In this document: positions 15,012-17,204 of the stretch, in pieces
Layout of the letters: each line of letters opens with the position of its first letter
Numbering within the stretch: position 1 is the first letter of the stretch
Origin: Sphingobacterium thalpophilum
GTDB taxonomy: Bacteria; Bacteroidota; Bacteroidia; Flavobacteriales; Flavobacteriaceae
DNA: 17,204 bases
Direction of reading: 5' to 3'
Assembly (NCBI GenBank): GCA_943325255.2
Contig: CALPOS020000023.1
Location: 1 to 17,204 of the forward strand
Notes under the pieces: generated by a model
Databases searched by the model: none
Told to the model about the DNA's origin: nothing
Seen by the model: only the letters and a program-made list of their open reading frames with translations
Made by a program: the position numbers and the translations under genes

Positions 15012-15551
15012 ATGAAAAAAATATTTCTAACCATTACGCTTTTTGCCTCTTTGACGCTATCAGCTCAAGACAAAATGATTACCAAAACTGGGAAGATTAC
15101 TTTTGAAGCCTCTGTTCCGGCGTTTGAAGAAGTAAAAGGAAAAAATGAAGGCGTCACTTGTGTCCTAAATCCTAAAACTGGCGAAATTGCTAGTTTGGCA
15201 TTGATGAAAGGCTTTCGTTTTAAATTGGCATTAATGGAAGAACATTTCAATGAAAACTACATCAATAGCGACTCGTATCCAAAATCAACTTTTAAGGGAA
15301 AAATAGAAAATTTTGATACCACTGCATTGACCGCTACCGCTAAAGATTTTACAATCAAAGGTAAATTAGAACTGCATGGGAAAACCAATGAGGTAACTTC
15401 AATTGCGAAAATTAGAAAAACAGATGCTGGAATTGAAATCATTACCAACTTTTACGTCAACGCCGACGATTATGCAATCGTAATTCCTTCGGTCGTAAAA
15501 AGCAAAGTCTCTAACAAAGTAAAAGTGAAAGCAGAATTTATAGTAAAATAA
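15012..15551 (+). CDS. YceI family periplasmic lipid-binding-like protein
   Basis: A 179-residue protein with signal peptide (1-19, ends SLTLSAQ), then the YceI-like lipocalin-type barrel. FEASVPAFEEVKGKNEGVT (32-50) and SDSYPKSTFKGKIENF (87-102) are typical, followed by FTIKGKLELHGKTNEV (113-128). YceI proteins bind isoprenoid lipids or quinones in a long hydrophobic pocket, and the ligand here is not known. It lies 13 bases after the monoheme cytochrome gene and ends before a bidirectional terminator. The pairing suggests a quinone-like or hydrophobic redox cofactor, but that is inference from neighbours. Confidence 0.88.
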   Translation: MKKIFLTITLFASLTLSAQDKMITKTGKITFEASVPAFEEVKGKNEGVTCVLNPKTGEIASLALMKGFRFKLALMEEHFNENYINSDSYPKSTFKGKIENFDTTALTATAKDFTIKGKLELHGKTNEVTSIAKIRKTDAGIEIITNFYVNADDYAIVIPSVVKSKVSNKVKVKAEFIVK

Positions 15552-15558
15552 TAAAAAC

Positions 15559-15588
15559 AAAAAGCTTCTAAATAGGAAGCTTTTTTTT
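15559..15588. terminator. Bidirectional terminator between yceI-like and kir-like genes
   Basis: AAAAGCTTC and GAAGCTTTT form a perfect 9-bp stem with a seven-base loop (15569-15575) and a run of eight T. It serves the YceI gene on the plus strand and the channel gene on the minus strand, whose stop TAA (15587-15589) lies inside the T-tract. Confidence 0.9.
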
Positions 15589-16546
15589 ATTGCAGACGCA
15601 CCAATTCAAAATCATTCAGTTTATCAATGTGCAACAAGGATTTACTATCGTCTTCATTCCTTGAAAACATCGGCATAAACTTCGCCCCAAAAACAATCTC
15701 AGAAAAAATATAGGAAGTTCTTTTCGCAACAGTCGTGCTATACATATCGTCGAACATGCGCATAAAAACCAGAATTTCACCTTCTAAATTTTGAAAATCA
15801 GACTGGGTAAAATGATACAACGGACTCGACTCCGTAATCGGATGTACCAAAGTCCAACTCATCGTCAACGAATTAACTTTCGACATTTCTAAATCTAGTG
15901 AAAAGAACTTGTTGACCGGTTTTCCGTCCTCCTCGACTTTCATCCCCAATGTAATTTTGGCCTCAGCATCAGTAAGATTGGTATTCTTGTATGGCGTCAT
16001 CCGAAACATCAACGCCGTTCCCTCTTTATAAGGCGCAATGATGGCATTCTTTGAAAAAAGAATATGTGCCTTTGGTTTGCTGAATCTTCCATAAAACAAA
16101 CCCGTCGCTATAGCAAAACTCAATAAGCCAAAAAGCGCTTCGATGGCGGCAATGAGACTGGCAGAAAAACCACTTGGACTGATATGACCGTACCCAACGG
16201 TGGTAAAAGTTTGAATACTGAAGAAGAACGCTTGACCAAATTTGTCCATGCTGCTCGTCATAGCAGCGCCCTTCAAATGCTCCACTCCATTGATATAATA
16301 CAAAGTGGCAAAGAAAAAATTGACTACAAAATAAAATAAAACGACAATCACCATAAACTTCCAACGCGGAATATTCAGCATCGTATGATACCAACTGATG
16401 CTATCCAAAAATCCAATACCTGTTTTCTTGACATTGGCATTACCGCTCTTGGTAATAAAGCGACCTCCGTAATTGCTAGAATTGGTGCCAAAACCAGTAT
16501 TAATATCTGCTTTTGCTTTGGTATTAATTTTTTTTAAAAGATTCAT
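15587..16546 (-). CDS. Inward-rectifier (KirBac-type) potassium channel
   Basis: A 319-residue inner-membrane channel. Numbered from the ATG at 16546, it has TM1 (about 62-84), a pore helix, selectivity filter TVGYG (116-120) and TM2 (about 128-152). A C-terminal cytoplasmic immunoglobulin-like Kir domain follows, with FSKNAIIAPYKEGTALMFRM (164-183) and SWTLVHPITESSPLY (230-244), both typical of KirBac. I chose the ATG at 16546 over the TTG directly before it; a stop codon lies upstream in frame. The gene stands alone, convergent with YceI. A possible -7 element on the minus strand (TATTTTTG, 16655-16662) is about 110 bases upstream, within a repeat element, and is weak. Confidence 0.93.
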   Translation of the reverse strand: MNLLKKINTKAKADINTGFGTNSSNYGGRFITKSGNANVKKTGIGFLDSISWYHTMLNIPRWKFMVIVVLFYFVVNFFFATLYYINGVEHLKGAAMTSSMDKFGQAFFFSIQTFTTVGYGHISPSGFSASLIAAIEALFGLLSFAIATGLFYGRFSKPKAHILFSKNAIIAPYKEGTALMFRMTPYKNTNLTDAEAKITLGMKVEEDGKPVNKFFSLDLEMSKVNSLTMSWTLVHPITESSPLYHFTQSDFQNLEGEILVFMRMFDDMYSTTVAKRTSYIFSEIVFGAKFMPMFSRNEDDSKSLLHIDKLNDFELVRLQ

Positions 16547-16559
16547 CAATTTTCTTGTT

Positions 16560-16705
16560 AGTAGCTATTCCAGCTTTCCGCTTCAAGTTTTTCAAAAAAG
16601 CCCCTTTTTGGCACGACACTAAAGTAGCTTCCGTGGGTCGCTCTTTATTGTCTCCAAAAATAGTGCTTTTTTCTCAAAAGCTTTACGCTTCAATCTGGGC
16701 TAATA
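16560..16705. repeat. Degenerate structured intergenic element
   Basis: About 146 bases with no plausible gene. It holds a 16-base direct repeat, AGCTTTCCGCTTCAAG (16572-16587) and AGCTTTACGCTTCAAT (16679-16694), with two mismatches. The outer edges are partly inverted: TAGC-TATT-CCAG near 16562 against CTGGGCTA near 16695-16702. The overall pattern, a GCTATTCC start and a CAATCTGGGCTA end, resembles a dispersed element I recall from flavobacterial intergenic regions. That likeness is from memory. Confidence 0.45.
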
Positions 16706-16793
16706 CAGTTCCATTTAAATTAGTAAAACCGCGCATTCACGAATCATCTGAAACGCAAATTAACGGTTTTCTCTCATATCTTGTCTCTCGTCT

Positions 16794-16828
16794 CTTCCCT
16801 CTTCCCTCTTCCCTCTCGCCTCTTCCTT
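16794..16828. repeat. CT-rich heptamer tandem repeat
   Basis: The heptamer CTTCCCT is perfect three times (16794-16814), followed by two degenerate units CTCGCCT and CTTCCTT. Further TCTC-rich sequence flanks it upstream from 16771. It sits just after the carB stop. Such tracts may vary in copy number by slippage. Confidence 0.75.
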
Positions 16829-16830
16829 CT

Positions 16831-17204
16831 CTACTTACTCAAATACATTTTCCTTCTAGAATACAACTCATAAAACTGATCGTCTTTCAAATCATCAATA
16901 AACAAAATGCTCTCTCCCGTCGATTTCATTTCTGGTCCCAATGCTTTATTTACATTTTGGAATTTACTAAATGAAAACACCGGCTGCTTAATCGCATATC
17001 CTTTTAGCTGTGGATTAAAAGTAAAATCGGTTACCTTATTAACTCCCAACATGACTTTTGTTGCATAATTGACATAAGGCTCACCATAAGCTTTTGCGAT
17101 AAATGGAACTGTTCGTGAGGCTCTAGGATTGGCTTCAATGATATACACCATATCGTCTTTAATGGCAAATTGAATATTAATCAATCCAACGGTTCGCAAT
17201 GCTA
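16831..17204 (-). CDS. carB: Carbamoyl-phosphate synthase large subunit, 3' fragment
   Basis: This is the C-terminal end of the large subunit that makes carbamoyl phosphate for arginine and pyrimidines. The frame is open to the window edge, so the start lies beyond it. GLINIQFAIKDDMVYIIEANPRASRTVPF is the second ATP-grasp domain: the acidic E and N of IEANPR bind metal, and RASRTVPF follows. The protein ends GPEMKSTGESILFIDDLK to SRRKMYLSK, only about 36 residues after the GPEMKSTGE motif, where E. coli CarB goes on into the MGS-like regulatory domain. To my recollection this shorter form is usual in flavobacteria, so it is probably not truncated. Confidence 0.95.
   Translation of the reverse strand, partial: ALRTVGLINIQFAIKDDMVYIIEANPRASRTVPFIAKAYGEPYVNYATKVMLGVNKVTDFTFNPQLKGYAIKQPVFSFSKFQNVNKALGPEMKSTGESILFIDDLKDDQFYELYSRRKMYLSK

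Noticed and set aside
16555..16974. Plus-strand open frame of 139 codons after the channel gene
   Set aside because: It runs through a degenerate repeat and the CT heptamer tract and overlaps carB antisense. Its composition is low-complexity and no domain is visible.

Overview
The window looks like a chromosomal segment of a Bacteroidota member, most likely Flavobacteriaceae. The evidence is AT-rich DNA, three secreted proteins ending in type IX secretion (T9SS) type A sorting domains, -7 promoter elements of the TAnnTTTG type, a DUF5777 beta-barrel gene, and a carB that ends early in the way typical of flavobacteria. I see no phage, insertion sequence, CRISPR array, tRNA or rRNA.

Layout. 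1-1157: the end of a FecCD-type metal-chelate ABC permease and its ATPase, with stop and start codons sharing one base. 1150-2260: two RNA-modification genes on the minus strand, trmL and rluE. 2393-3730: rmuC. 3942-10111: operon A, a diheme c-type lipoprotein followed by two large paralogous secreted beta-propeller proteins (FG-GAP/VCBS repeats, ASPIC/UnbV domain, T9SS tail). An intrinsic terminator closes it at 10140-10183. 10437-13215: operon B, a paralogous diheme lipoprotein and a shorter propeller protein without the N-terminal modules, closed by a bidirectional terminator. 13265-15551: a second redox-looking cluster. A minus-strand pair (OB-fold protein, then DUF5777 beta-barrel) diverges from a plus-strand pair (monoheme c-type lipoprotein, then YceI-family protein). 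15587-16546: a Kir-type potassium channel. 16560-16828: a degenerate intergenic element and a CT-rich heptamer repeat. 16831-17204: the 3' end of carB.

The most interesting part is 3942-13215. The unit diheme surface lipoprotein plus secreted CRTAC1-like propeller occurs twice in tandem. The two units share promoter elements at equal distance from the start codon, while the partner proteins have diverged in architecture. My inference is a cell-surface redox or binding module in which a lipoprotein cytochrome works with T9SS-exported, calcium-binding propellers. The adjacent monoheme cytochrome/YceI/DUF5777 cluster may belong to the same envelope electron-transfer theme. No substrate can be read from the sequence.
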